Of a DNA stretch of 36,059 nucleotides, positions 1 to 8,577 are shown piece by piece. The translations under genes were made by a program, and so were the position numbers. The notes beneath the pieces are model-generated. The model was given only the letters and a program-made list of their open reading frames with translations, searched no databases and was not told the origin of the DNA. Origin of the DNA: JBELMB01 sp042088665 (GTDB lineage Bacteria; Pseudomonadota; Alphaproteobacteria; Rhodobacterales; Rhodobacteraceae); assembly GCA_042088665.1 (NCBI GenBank), contig JBELMB010000041.1:1-36059 (forward strand), read 5' to 3'. The first letter of the stretch is position 1. Every line of letters begins with the position of its first letter.

Positions 1-23
1 TAAAAGGTAAACAAAAAAAAGGA

Positions 24-1505
24 TTATTCGTTTTTGGGTTTTGAAGTAAAATGGGCATAGGCGCCATCGACCATCTTGAACGTGATGTCGTAGTCAGCGG
101 CATTGCCGGTATAGATCGCCCGGTCGATGCCGCCATTGTCGTCCAGCAGCATATCGTCGCCGGCACCGCCAAAATAGACGTCATTCCCTGCGCCGCCCTT
201 CATGATGTCGGTGAAATCACCGCCCCTGAGATAGTCGGAGCCGCCGTAGCCCAAGAGCGTCGCGCCGTCGATATTGCTGGCATTCACGATGAAGTCGTCG
301 CCGTCTTCGCTGAGGTAGGGATTGCGGTCGGCCATGCGCTGGACATCACTGTCGCGCGTGCCGTGGAACGTGTCGTTGCGGTCGGACTGGGTGACCATCT
401 GACCATCGACGAGGTCCAGCAAGGGGGCGATCATGTCTGCAAAATCAGCCCCGGTGCCATCCAGCGGCGTGCCGTCGTAGACCGCCTGTTCGACGGTTTT
501 TTCGAGATAGCGGGCGACGGTGCCCATGGTGTCGGTGTTCAAACGGATCTGCCGTGCCGCGCCGCCCGTGACCTCTGCCGGGATGGTGACCAGCGTGCCC
601 GAAGGCACCCATGCGGTGAGGGTGTCATGCGAGGCGGAGGTGCTGTCGCTGATCTGCAGGCTGCTGCCGAACATATCCTCCAGCGCCGACAGGACCTGCT
701 CCTTGTCTGCCCCGGTGCTGAATTGGACATCAAAGGTCATGACCTGGCGGCTTTGCAGCATGTTGCCCGTGCCGCCCTGGGACTGGGCCAGCCCGTCCAG
801 AAACCGCATGAACCCGATCATCGCGCCGTCGTCTTCCATCGTCCACCAGTCCTTGTACGCCATGGAGGTGTCGGTGGCGTAATAGGTCGTGGACTGGTGG
901 GTGATGCTGAGGTCCAGCGCGGCCTCGGCGGCATCCTGCAATGCGGTGAGGGTCTTGACCGCTTCGATCAGGTTGTCGCGCACCGAACTCTGGCGGTGGC
1001 CACCATGTTCACGGTCGCCGCCGTGCTCTGTCGCGTTTTCGCCGAGGTAGCGACCTTCGGAAAAGATCTTTGCGGATTGGGCCTGCACCAGCACCGCATA
1101 GGTGAGCGAGGCGCCAACGGCCATGACTTCCTCCGGCGAGGGGTCGGAGCGGAGGATCAGATGCGAGATGTTCAGCACGTTGTCCAGCCCGTCAAAGCTG
1201 TCGGTCATGATGTCGGACTGCTTGTCGAGAGAGATCGCCGGGTAGTCCTGCAGCTTGTCGCTGCTTTGCCTGGACAGTTGCAGCGCCTCGGTGAGGGCCC
1301 GCAGGTTGTTGCTGGTGTCCAGATCGTTGATCCGCTGACCCAGCAGCGTGATGTCGTTCCTGAGGTCTGCGATGTCTTTCTCAAGGCTGGCGCTGGGGTT
1401 GAGGATGTTGTCGATGATATCCTCAGCGGTCATGGCCATGCCGATGCTGCTTGTGACGACACCAAATACGGTTGCGAACTTTTCGAATGCTGCAAAGCTG
1501 AACAT
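24..1505 (-). CDS. Coiled-coil protein with short C-terminal RTX-like repeats
   Basis: 493 residues. The N-terminus has a short hydrophobic stretch (about residues 10-25) without a clear cleavage site, then a long helical, heptad-like region (about 35-115). The middle is not recognised. At about residues 410-460 there are three or four glycine/aspartate-rich nonapeptide-like repeats of the hemolysin-type Ca2+-binding kind (GGAGNDVYF, GGAGDDMLL). Proteins with such C-terminal repeats are usually exported by type I secretion in a calcium-dependent fold; that applies here only by inference, because no type I exporter is visible. The start is supported by GAAGGA about 8 bases upstream of ATG. The repeat tract is much shorter than in classical RTX toxins, so calling it a toxin is not justified. 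It stands alone, with decayed sequence upstream. Confidence 0.75.
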   Translation of the reverse strand: MFSFAAFEKFATVFGVVTSSIGMAMTAEDIIDNILNPSASLEKDIADLRNDITLLGQRINDLDTSNNLRALTEALQLSRQSSDKLQDYPAISLDKQSDIMTDSFDGLDNVLNISHLILRSDPSPEEVMAVGASLTYAVLVQAQSAKIFSEGRYLGENATEHGGDREHGGHRQSSVRDNLIEAVKTLTALQDAAEAALDLSITHQSTTYYATDTSMAYKDWWTMEDDGAMIGFMRFLDGLAQSQGGTGNMLQSRQVMTFDVQFSTGADKEQVLSALEDMFGSSLQISDSTSASHDTLTAWVPSGTLVTIPAEVTGGAARQIRLNTDTMGTVARYLEKTVEQAVYDGTPLDGTGADFADMIAPLLDLVDGQMVTQSDRNDTFHGTRDSDVQRMADRNPYLSEDGDDFIVNASNIDGATLLGYGGSDYLRGGDFTDIMKGGAGNDVYFGGAGDDMLLDDNGGIDRAIYTGNAADYDITFKMVDGAYAHFTSKPKNE

Positions 1506-1654
1506 CTGCCTAATTCCTTCTTCAAAATGGCGGGGCAGCCTTGGCTGCGATCCGTGTTGTTATGATGGGAACAGGATTAGCCGATGGGCCCTTTGCGAGG
1601 GCATAGGGAAAACCCCTCATTCGACGCGGCGCGGTGGTCCGGCGGGGCAGGGGG

Positions 1655-2036
1655 GGTGGATGTCACCATCACCTTTGCGCAGCCGGTGACCTCCATGCTG
1701 GTGGTGCCGGGCAAGGACAATGGCACCGGTGGCGGGCCGCATTTTCAGGATCTGTCACCGGTGGATTTTGGTGACGCCGAGGCGCCGGACTTGACGACGC
1801 AGGTCCGGGGTCGCGATCGGGGTGGGGCGCTGTTCTACGATCGCGACAGCGCGATCCCGCAGCTGGCCCATGTCAACGACAATGGCATCAGCGATGGCCG
1901 GGATCTGGCGTTCTTTGTCTCGCCGATGGCGGAGCAAGCCGCGCGGGCCTTCCGGTGCCGCACCCCCGGGTCGGGCCCGGGGATGAGCTATGCATGTGAG
2001 ATCTGGGGGCGGGGTTGGGTCAGAACGTCTTCTTGA
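1655..2036 (+). pseudogene. Decayed coding fragment, no start, unknown family
   Basis: Within the 514-base gap between two minus-strand genes, the plus strand reads about 125 codons with strong G/C preference at third positions. The peptide is plausible (for example SMLVVPGKDNGTGGG, then LAFFVSPMAEQAARA). There is no convincing ribosome binding site or natural N-terminus. The last 20 or so codons before the stop are low quality and overlap the end of the neighbouring esterase gene. I read it as the remnant of a larger gene whose flanks are lost. The family is not recognised. A chance reading frame in GC-rich DNA is the main alternative. Confidence 0.35.
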
Positions 2037-3975
2037 AGGCGATGCTTGCCACATATCCGGTCGCGCCATCCTGCCCGACAGAGGTCGACGCGTTGAAGGT
2101 GGCAAGGGCACCATTGCCAAGGTCACGCGCCGCCGTGGCGGAGAAGTACCCCCATGTCTGGTCCGGGCGCGGGGCCGACACGGTGCCAAGGGTCGCAGCA
2201 TCCGGTCCAAGGGCCACAGCGAGGCTGTCGTCGTTCAGGTCATGTTCCAGCGAGCCGCGCAGGTTGAACACCCAGTCGGGGGCCGCGGTGGGTGAAATCA
2301 CCGCTGACAGGCCAAGTGTGAGGCGGTCCGACTGATACTCCAGATCGCCATAGGACAGGCTCGCCGCACCGTTCGATTCCGTGTAGCCGTCGATGGCGAC
2401 CTTTTCATAGGTGTACTGGCCAAAGGGGTTCAGCAGCACCTGCTCCGACACCGGCAAGAGCGCACCGCCGCCGATGCGGGCGAATGTATAGCGGCCATCG
2501 GTCTGCGCCGTATAGGTTTCCCGGGCCGGACCAAGCGTGAAAGAGCGGGTGATTTCCGTGACATCGATGCGCCCGCCACCGACGGCGGCATTCAGGTAAA
2601 ACGCGGGCGACAGGGCCACCTGCCCAAAGAGCGCGCCAACGACCAGCTTTGAGTCAAAGCCACCGCGGTTGCCGTCAAAGGTCACCTGACCCTCGTCAAA
2701 GCTGATGCCAAAGCCCAGCGTGGCGTTGGAGGTGACCGGCACGTCAAAGCCGAGCTTGATCACCTGGGTCGTGCCCTCGAGGCCCGGCGTGACCTGTTGG
2801 GCCTCGCTGGAATAGGACCCGCCCTCGATGCTGGCGTAGCCGTCGATCTGGCCGACCGCGCGCTTTTTGCGTTCGCCGTTTTCATCCACGTAGAACAGGA
2901 CTGTGGGGTTGAGCCGGTTCTCGATCGATATGCTTTGCTGGCGCAGGGCGGTCATGGTGGCGACCGGGATGGCCCCCGCCTGCGTGCCCGCCTGAAGCCC
3001 GGCAAAGGCGGCCTGACCAAACATCGCATGGGCAGAGGTGGTCGGGTGCACACCGTCCGCAAAGACACGCTGTTCGCTGTCGGCACTGGCGTTCACGCCC
3101 TGAATACAGCCGATGGAATTGCCGCTACAGGCAGGCACGGTGGCGGCGTTGGGTGCGGTGAAACCGTAATGCGCAGGATTGGCCTGGATCGCCCCCAGCA
3201 GTTTTTGCGAGTCGACAAAGACCGCCTTGCCTCCGACGCTGGACCTGAGTTGCGCGTTGAAGGTATCCGCCAGCGCGGTTTGCAGCGCGGCCCCGGCGGC
3301 CCCCGTCGCAACGCCACCGGGCGTCACGCCGACATCGGGAATGGTCACGACGATGACGGTTTCGGCCCCGGCGGCACGCACCCGGTCGACCAGGGCAGAC
3401 ATCTCGGTCCCGGCCTGGATCATGTTGGCGGTTGCCTGTGCTGGTGTGATCGCTCCGCCGGCGACGGCACCGGCCTGCACAAACACGTCGTTTGCACCGC
3501 CCCAGAGGATCACGAGGTCATTGGAATTCAGGGTCGGGCGGTCTGCCAGCAGCCGGTCGACCTGCTCTGACAGCGGTCGGGTGGTGACCCCTCCCGGGAC
3601 GGAGAACCCGATCCCGGCAGGGTTGGTGACACGGGATCCGCCTTCGGCATAGTTGGTGCCGCCGACAGGGTTGTCCGGCAAACCGGCTGCTGGCACGCCG
3701 TTGATCACGTTGGGCTGCACATCCAGACCCAACTCCTGGCCCAGCACCTCGGCATAGGTCCGCGACGAGCCGTCCGGTGCGTTGGTCAGAAAGCGATAGT
3801 TGATGTTGGGCAGCGAACCGCCGCCATTGGCCACGATGCCCTGACTGTAGGTGCCGCCGTCGCTGAGGCTGTCACCGATCACGTACAGGTTGTCGAAACG
3901 CAGTTCTTCTGCCGAAGCCGACGTCGTCAAGGCCAAGGCGCCAAGCATGGCGCCAGCGGATATCAAGTTTTTCAT
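2020..3975 (-). CDS. GDSL-family esterase/lipase autotransporter (EstA-like)
   Basis: 651 residues. A signal peptide (about residues 1-22, ending ASA) precedes a GDSL hydrolase passenger. Block I is YVIGDSLSDGG with the nucleophile Ser36, the block III motif is WGGAND with Asn162, and block V is FADGVHP with Asp307 and His310, so the catalytic set is complete. From about residue 390 the sequence becomes alternating amphipathic strands ending in FKKTF, a terminal aromatic typical of an autotransporter beta-barrel. By family knowledge the protein is exported by Sec, inserts its barrel in the outer membrane and displays an esterase at the surface (EstA/ApeE type). The ATG at 3975 is chosen over one 69 bases upstream because GGGGGGA precedes it and the signal peptide starts there. 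It appears monocistronic. The natural ester substrate cannot be read from the sequence. Confidence 0.9.
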   Translation of the reverse strand: MKNLISAGAMLGALALTTSASAEELRFDNLYVIGDSLSDGGTYSQGIVANGGGSLPNINYRFLTNAPDGSSRTYAEVLGQELGLDVQPNVINGVPAAGLPDNPVGGTNYAEGGSRVTNPAGIGFSVPGGVTTRPLSEQVDRLLADRPTLNSNDLVILWGGANDVFVQAGAVAGGAITPAQATANMIQAGTEMSALVDRVRAAGAETVIVVTIPDVGVTPGGVATGAAGAALQTALADTFNAQLRSSVGGKAVFVDSQKLLGAIQANPAHYGFTAPNAATVPACSGNSIGCIQGVNASADSEQRVFADGVHPTTSAHAMFGQAAFAGLQAGTQAGAIPVATMTALRQQSISIENRLNPTVLFYVDENGERKKRAVGQIDGYASIEGGSYSSEAQQVTPGLEGTTQVIKLGFDVPVTSNATLGFGISFDEGQVTFDGNRGGFDSKLVVGALFGQVALSPAFYLNAAVGGGRIDVTEITRSFTLGPARETYTAQTDGRYTFARIGGGALLPVSEQVLLNPFGQYTYEKVAIDGYTESNGAASLSYGDLEYQSDRLTLGLSAVISPTAAPDWVFNLRGSLEHDLNDDSLAVALGPDAATLGTVSAPRPDQTWGYFSATAARDLGNGALATFNASTSVGQDGATGYVASIAFKKTF

Positions 3976-4416
3976 TGTCCCCCCATGTCCCGCCGGCGTG
4001 GTGTTTGCGGTGCCGAAGTGCGGTAACGGCGGAAAGAACAGCACAAACCCCCGTCAGACCATAGTAACGTCGCGACAGATTGCCCCGAAATGGGCTGGTT
4101 TGTGGCCACTGGGCTACGAATCTGGGGGCTGAGCGGTGTCCCATGCGCCTCAACGCGGTGCGCGCGCGTTTTGGTGGGCGTGGGCCGTGTCGCCAGGGAC
4201 CTGCCAGAATCGACAGTGTCTTTTGAGCCGGTGTGCTCTCAGGCCTGTCTTTTTTAGGCATCTCATGTGCGAGATGACGTCAGGCCAGCCGACAGAACCG
4301 TTGTTAGCCGGCCTCTTCCCCCTCAGTGAAGATGGACTACAGCGCCCGCGTTCGCGCGGCAGCTGAAAACAGAAAATGCTGTGCCATGGCGGCCTCAACA
4401 GGTGAACAATCGACCT
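3976..4416. other. Intergenic stretch, no gene seen
   Basis: This 441-base stretch lies between the esterase autotransporter start and the end of the Crp/Fnr-type gene. It must hold the autotransporter promoter and the 3' end of the regulator mRNA. Short open frames on both strands have no ribosome binding sites or recognisable sequence. A small inverted repeat (CATCTC-N6-GAGATG, about 4259-4276) is visible but has no U-tract. Confidence 0.5.
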
Positions 4417-5010
4417 TTAATCAACAGCTGTATCTCGCTCGGCACCTCGAAGCCGACTGAGTGTGACCGGTGTAATTCCGAGAAAAGATGCGATCAGATA
4501 GTGACCGAAAAGCCCTTCGTGACGCGGGAAATCTCTTCGAAACCATGCAAGGCGATCTGCGCCGCCAAGGGCGGCGAGGCACCACTCCCGATCAGCCTTG
4601 CGGGCAAGTTCTTGCTGCAAAATGCCGTTTGCCCATTCGCGAATTGGCTCCGATGCCAGCATGAGCTCAGTCAGGGCGCGGCTGTCCATGTGCGCAACCA
4701 ACGCATCCGCGGTCACCTCTATTGAAACGAGCGAGGTCGTGTTTCTCGTTCTCGCGACATTTGGCGCGACCACACATGGGCCAACGTGAAAGCCAACGCA
4801 AACGGCGCGACCTTCAGGATCTGTGATAAGGCTCGAGGCGCGCCCATCAAGAATGATGTGTTCCAAGAGATCTGGTTCGCCCTGCGTTGCAATGCGACGC
4901 CCCTTTTCAACATGGTCAACACGCCATGCCGCCGCGAACTCATGCGCGCTGTCTCTCTCCAAAGCGTTCGGAGACTTGGTGAAAAAACTCAAGAGATCCA
5001 AATCGCGCAT
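4417..5010 (-). CDS. Crp/Fnr-family transcriptional regulator
   Basis: 197 residues. The N-terminal two thirds read as a cyclic-nucleotide-binding-type beta-roll (KGRRIATQGEP, then LDGRASSLI). The C-terminus holds a winged helix-turn-helix with recognition region HYLIASFLGITPVTLSRLR, typical of the Crp/Fnr family. No cysteine cluster is present for an Fnr iron-sulfur site, so the ligand is unknown. An in-frame stop lies immediately upstream, so ATG 5010 is the only possible ATG start. Its AAGGA sits directly against the ATG, which is unusually tight. The gene is divergent from a small membrane protein gene (start 5082) that it probably regulates; this is inferred from the arrangement. Confidence 0.85.
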   Translation of the reverse strand: MRDLDLLSFFTKSPNALERDSAHEFAAAWRVDHVEKGRRIATQGEPDLLEHIILDGRASSLITDPEGRAVCVGFHVGPCVVAPNVARTRNTTSLVSIEVTADALVAHMDSRALTELMLASEPIREWANGILQQELARKADREWCLAALGGADRLAWFRRDFPRHEGLFGHYLIASFLGITPVTLSRLRGAERDTAVD

Positions 5011-5013
5011 TCC

Positions 5014-5027
5014 TTATCAAACGATAA
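5014..5027. promoter_or_regulatory. Candidate Crp/Fnr-type operator overlapping the regulator's translation start
   Basis: The 14-base palindrome TTATC-AAAC-GATAA has perfect 5-base arms and a 4-base spacer. That geometry matches Fnr/Crp-type sites (5-base half-sites separated by 4 bases). It lies 3 bases upstream of the regulator ATG and about 55 bases upstream of the divergent membrane protein ATG, so binding could repress the regulator's own gene. This is inferred from geometry; no binding data exist here. Confidence 0.35.
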
Positions 5028-5081
5028 TGCCAGCTTTGCGCGCGCCGCGTACGACGGTGCCAACGGTAAGGAGAAGAACCG

Positions 5082-5627
5082 ATGTCCATGACGATACCAA
5101 CCATGCCCTACGGGCGGCAAGCGGCACGCTTCGGTCTCGCGGCCGCTGGGGTCTATCTGATGATGATCTTTGTCACTCTGGCGCATATCGAGACTGTGTC
5201 CGGTCTGCGCCCTTTCGACATGCGCCCCGGCGGATACTCGGCTGAACTGGCACAAGCGTTGATCACTGACCTGGGACCCAGCGGACGGTGGTACTATCTC
5301 ACGCGACAAATGCCACTTGATCTGGTTTATCCCGCTCTGATGGCCCTGACCTTGGTGTCATTGCTCAAATGGCTTGGGTCACGAGACGTGAGTCAAACGC
5401 TTGTTCGAATTGGAATCTGGTTTTCGATTGCGGCAGCGATCGCCGACTATCTGGAGAACGCTGGCATCTGCGTCATGATCCTGAGTTGGCCAGACATACC
5501 CGCCAACACGGTCTTGGCGGCGAGTGTCGCTTCCATTGTGAAATCGGGCTTGACGACGGCTGCTGTCTTGATTGTCCTGCTTGGTGTTAAGTCTTGGGCG
5601 TACAAAAGGATACGTACCTACGCCTGA
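5082..5627 (+). CDS. Small integral membrane protein, divergent from Crp/Fnr regulator
   Basis: 181 residues with about four predicted membrane-spanning stretches (roughly residues 18-36, 78-98, 108-126 and 146-168). Polar loops carry LRPFDMRPGGYS and DYLENAGICVM. The family is not recognised; layout and size resemble uncharacterised four-helix membrane proteins. The start has AAGGAGAAG 5-13 bases upstream. It is transcribed away from the Crp/Fnr-type regulator with 71 bases between the starts, which suggests shared control. A basic C-terminal tail (KSWAYKRIRTYA) suggests a cytoplasmic C-terminus. It converges with another membrane protein gene ending at 5717. Confidence 0.75.
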   Translation: MSMTIPTMPYGRQAARFGLAAAGVYLMMIFVTLAHIETVSGLRPFDMRPGGYSAELAQALITDLGPSGRWYYLTRQMPLDLVYPALMALTLVSLLKWLGSRDVSQTLVRIGIWFSIAAAIADYLENAGICVMILSWPDIPANTVLAASVASIVKSGLTTAAVLIVLLGVKSWAYKRIRTYA

Positions 5628-5716
5628 TCGATGCTGCGCTGCCTCCGAGGTCGTCTTCGAGCCCAAAATGCCGAATGCGGCGTCAAGTCTGCACGTCCGC
5701 TGTTCCGGTTATTTGA

Positions 5717-6118
5717 TCAAGTCGAACGGGCCCCTTTGAAACGCCGCAGTTGAACAAGCATGAAGATTTCGAGTGCCGCTGTGGTGAACCCAATAACGAT
5801 GATCGGTGTGTGCCCCCCAATGAGCGCATGTGTCCCGTCAAGCAGGTCAACGACAATGCGAAACACGAGGAATGCCTCCATCATGGGGCGCGATTTGTGA
5901 GCCAGGACGTAGGCCCCCATCGCTGCTGTCCCCAGATTACGCGCGCAAAACAAGCCGGCTGGGCCAACGAGATCAAATGCGCCGTTGGCATCGGCCGCAG
6001 CCCAGTGCCCCCACATGGCAGCCGGGTTGACGTAGATGATGATGGCGAAGAGCACCGAAACGACAGTCACAAAGCAAAGGTAGTAGTAGATCCACTTGGG
6101 ATAGGCCTGATCCGACAT
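5717..6118 (-). CDS. Small membrane protein, second gene of the SnoaL-like operon
   Basis: 133 residues with three or four hydrophobic helices: about 9-30, 50-70 around the glycine/alanine-rich GPAGLFCARNLGTAAMGAY, 80-95 and 100-122. A basic tail (LRRFKGARST) follows. The family is not recognised. ATG 6118 is chosen because CGGAGAG precedes it at proper spacing and the upstream in-frame residues are antisense-like. It lies 38 bases after the SnoaL-like gene on the same strand, so co-transcription and a joint role are likely, controlled by the MarR-type regulator at 7121. Confidence 0.75.
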   Translation of the reverse strand: MSDQAYPKWIYYYLCFVTVVSVLFAIIIYVNPAAMWGHWAAADANGAFDLVGPAGLFCARNLGTAAMGAYVLAHKSRPMMEAFLVFRIVVDLLDGTHALIGGHTPIIVIGFTTAALEIFMLVQLRRFKGARST

Positions 6119-6156
6119 GGGGTGCTCTCCGGGTTTGCAGATAGCGAATGATCCGA

Positions 6157-7008
6157 TCAGAACTTGCCGGGATAGCCTTTGGGCAGGTTCTCGGTCTGGA
6201 TCGGGGCGATGATGTCCCAATGTTCCACGATCAATCCATCTTCCAAGCGCCAAAGGTCGTAGAACGCGGTGGGCTGCTCACCCAAAGCGCCCGATGCGCC
6301 TGTCAGCACGAAGTTGCCTTCTGCGACCACGAGGCCAATCTCGTCGTAGCGCATCTTCATGCCTTTGGCGGCGTTGGCCTTCATCAGAGCTTGCAACCCC
6401 TGCAGGCCATCCCCGGCATCAGGGTTATGCTGCGTGTAACTGGCGGGGTTGATGTATTGCGTGATATCCAGCTTTTCGCCGCCAATGAACATGCCCTCCA
6501 GCAAACCTGTGACCAATGCCTTGTTCGCTTCTGTCTGGTCGAGGTCAGTGATGTCTGTGGCCCCATCCACTTGCGTGCGGCCAGCAGGGTTCGGGGCGTC
6601 ACGCAGCGGGATCAGGTTGTCCCAATGCTCTGCGATCTTGCCGTTTTCGATGCGGAACACATCAAAGGCGACCATCGGCGCGGGGCCGAAATTGTAGTAG
6701 GTTGAATGCGTTGCGACCAGATCACCTTCGCCGATGATGCGGTGTAACTCTGTGGGGGGGGGTGTCGGCTTGTCTGGGTCAACCGGGCGGCTCAGGAACT
6801 TCTTCATGACGGCAGAGCCAGAGGGCAGCATCGGGTTCCGCTGGATGTAACCTTCGGTGAAATATGTGTCGACAGCCGCTGCATCCCGTGCAGCGAAGAC
6901 ATTCTGCATCATGTCCAGAACGAGTTGCTTGTTTGTTGCGACATCTGCCCATGCAAACGAGGCGCTCATCCCAAGCGCAGCCAAGGTTGTTGTCAGCTTC
7001 TTCAACAT
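6157..7008 (-). CDS. Exported tandem SnoaL/NTF2-like protein
   Basis: 283 residues. A signal peptide of about 22 residues (MLKKLTTTLAALGMSASFAWA) is followed by two SnoaL-like (NTF2-fold) halves. The first runs about residues 28-145 (FTEGYIQRNP, then FRIENGKIAEHWDN) and the second about 165-275 (INPASYTQHNP, then WRLEDGLIVEHWDI). The repeated signature is a Tyr-x-Gln-Arg/His-Asn-Pro segment and a Glu-His-Trp-Asp segment, as in SnoaL-like polyketide cyclase/hydrolase relatives. Enzymatic activity cannot be assumed; many NTF2-like proteins only bind small molecules. The protein should be periplasmic. The gene is divergent from a marR-type gene and the promoter region carries a strong palindrome, suggesting induction by a small molecule. 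Confidence 0.85.
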   Translation of the reverse strand: MLKKLTTTLAALGMSASFAWADVATNKQLVLDMMQNVFAARDAAAVDTYFTEGYIQRNPMLPSGSAVMKKFLSRPVDPDKPTPPPTELHRIIGEGDLVATHSTYYNFGPAPMVAFDVFRIENGKIAEHWDNLIPLRDAPNPAGRTQVDGATDITDLDQTEANKALVTGLLEGMFIGGEKLDITQYINPASYTQHNPDAGDGLQGLQALMKANAAKGMKMRYDEIGLVVAEGNFVLTGASGALGEQPTAFYDLWRLEDGLIVEHWDIIAPIQTENLPKGYPGKF

Positions 7009-7029
7009 CTATCAGGTCTCCAGTTGCGA

Positions 7030-7053
7030 ATCTATCTTTCCAGAAAGATAGAT
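7030..7053. promoter_or_regulatory. Perfect palindrome, likely MarR operator
   Basis: The sequence has perfect 11-base arms (ATCTATCTTTC and GAAAGATAGAT) with a 2-base CA centre. It sits 22 bases upstream of the SnoaL-like gene ATG and 68 bases upstream of the marR-type GTG. MarR dimers bind such palindromes in divergent promoters and usually repress both genes. Assignment to this MarR is an inference from position. Confidence 0.65.
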
Positions 7054-7120
7054 GGGCGGAGAGAGACTGACAAGCGCGCTTTGAGGCAATAGGATTGCTA
7101 CACCACTCACGGAGCAAAAC

Positions 7121-7621
7121 GTGTCCGAACCAGATGAACCAAATTGGCGCACAAAGCCGCCACCAGAGGCACGGATTGTGCCCGGCCTGTTCCGCAGTCG
7201 AAACTATATCTGGGACAACGATCACCGGATCGTCGAAAGCCATGGCGTGACGTGGTCACAGTTTCTGGCGCTGTCATCGCTCAGGTCTGCAGGGCCGGAT
7301 CGCACGTTGAGCCCCACCGAACTCTATACTGCGGCGCAAGTCACATCTGGCGGTATGACAAAGATGATGCATGCGCTGCGCGATGCAGGCCTGATCGAGC
7401 GTATCGACAATCCCGACGACGGTCGCAGCCGCTTGGTCCGGATAACGCCCAAAGGGGCCAAATTGGCGGAGCAGATCGTCGAAGAACTCATTGCAACAAA
7501 CAAGGTTTTGATTGGCGGGATACTCGAAACAGAAGAAGTTGAGGAGCTGGCCAGACTGCTCCACAAGCTCAGCACCGGTTTGCAAAGCCGGAAAAAGGAA
7601 GACCCCAGACCCAAATCGTAG
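7121..7621 (+). CDS. MarR-family transcriptional regulator
   Basis: 166 residues with a winged helix-turn-helix at about residues 38-108: SHGVTWSQFLAL, then LSPTELYTAAQVTSGGMTKM, then the wing NPDDGRSRLVRITPKG, a hallmark of MarR proteins. The start is GTG with GGAG 7-10 bases upstream; no ATG gives a complete N-terminus. It is divergent from the exported SnoaL-like gene and its membrane partner, with the perfect palindrome at 7030-7053 between them, so it is the likely local repressor. The GST-like gene follows on the same strand after 65 bases and may be co-regulated. The ligand is unknown. Confidence 0.88.
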   Translation: MSEPDEPNWRTKPPPEARIVPGLFRSRNYIWDNDHRIVESHGVTWSQFLALSSLRSAGPDRTLSPTELYTAAQVTSGGMTKMMHALRDAGLIERIDNPDDGRSRLVRITPKGAKLAEQIVEELIATNKVLIGGILETEEVEELARLLHKLSTGLQSRKKEDPRPKS

Positions 7622-7686
7622 CTGTATGAAGCGGACCTTGGCGTTAGGTCCTCGGCGGGATACCATTGGGCAAACGGGAGTTTTCG

Positions 7687-8325
7687 GTGAAGCTATATTA
7701 CAGTGATCGCTCGCCATTTTCGCGAAATGTCAGGATCGTCTTGCATGAGCTCGAAATCGATTTCGAAGGCGACAAGTTGAATGCGATGCGGCCAATTCGA
7801 GACTTCGCAAAGGTCAATCCCGGAGTCGCAATCCCGGTTCTGGAAGACGGCGCTCACGTGCTGTTCGATTCGAAAGTAATCACGCAGTACCTGTTACGGA
7901 CATCGATGGCTGCAACACAGAACTCGGATATTGAACCGCGCTTTCTGCGGCTTTGGGTGCGCGAAGAGTCTGAGTGGGAGGATTTGAAGGTTTTGAGCGC
8001 TTTGGAAACTCTCACCGAGACACTTGCCACCATGCTTCATGTTCGAAAGGGGTTTGCCGACGTTGGACATGACGGAAAGTCAGTGGCTTATTTGGAGCGA
8101 CATGAACAACGCGTGGAAACGCTTTTCGATTGGATAGACAAAAGGGTGACATCAAATGGGTTTGTGCCGGGACATTTCTCGGTGATGGACATACAACTGA
8201 TCTCGGCGCTTGATTTTGCAATTGCGGCAGGGGTGCATGATTGGCGCGGGCGCAAGACGCTTGAGGCTGCAAGAGCAGAGTTTTCTCAACGGCAGTCTGT
8301 GCTGGAGACAGCACCGGTTTTCTGA
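7687..8325 (+). CDS. Glutathione S-transferase-like protein
   Basis: 212 residues. The N-terminal thioredoxin-like domain (about 1-75) starts MKLYYSDRSPFSRNVRI and contains the conserved cis-proline segment (VAIPVLEDG) and the Asp-Ser pair before an alpha-helix (LFDSKVITQYLL) that in GSTs contacts glutathione. The helical C-terminal domain (about 85-205) includes the hydrophobic/Asp segment FSVMDIQLISAL. By family it may conjugate or reduce electrophiles with glutathione, or act as a non-catalytic SspA-like protein. GTG 7687 is chosen because CGGGAG lies 7 bases upstream; a TTG 21 bases earlier is possible. It follows the MarR-type gene on the same strand. The substrate is unknown. Confidence 0.82.
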   Translation: MKLYYSDRSPFSRNVRIVLHELEIDFEGDKLNAMRPIRDFAKVNPGVAIPVLEDGAHVLFDSKVITQYLLRTSMAATQNSDIEPRFLRLWVREESEWEDLKVLSALETLTETLATMLHVRKGFADVGHDGKSVAYLERHEQRVETLFDWIDKRVTSNGFVPGHFSVMDIQLISALDFAIAAGVHDWRGRKTLEAARAEFSQRQSVLETAPVF

Positions 8326-8362
8326 CGGTGTGTGATGTATGAGCGCGTAGTATATCGAAATT

Positions 8363-8461
8363 ATGGTAGCGGTGGCAGAGAGCGGCAGTATCGTTGTGGC
8401 CGCTCAACGACTGGGTCAGTCGCAGCCAGTGATTACCAGCGCGTGGGTCATGAGCGCCTGA
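8363..8461 (+). pseudogene. LysR-family regulator remnant (N-terminal HTH only)
   Basis: In frame from an ATG the sequence reads VAVAESGSIVVAAQRLGQSQP and then soon hits a stop. The pattern of Glu-x-Gly-Ser, then Ala-Ala-x-x-Leu, then Ser-Gln-Pro is the diagnostic N-terminal helix-turn-helix of LysR-type regulators. Nothing of the 270-residue remainder is present, and no ribosome binding site is seen. It is a decayed fragment, not a functional gene. Confidence 0.65.
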
Positions 8462-8577
8462 CCGGGAAGGCCGGGAGGAGTGTCAGGAACTCTGTGTATC
8501 GGCGGCATCCTCGGACGGGAACGGGCCCCGCGTCTTGATCGATTTCCGGATTACCCGGCGGATTTCCAGGCTGAAGG

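Noticed and set aside
24..1505. RTX toxin call for the first gene
   Set aside because: Only three or four nonapeptide-like repeats, no toxin domain and no type I secretion genes nearby.
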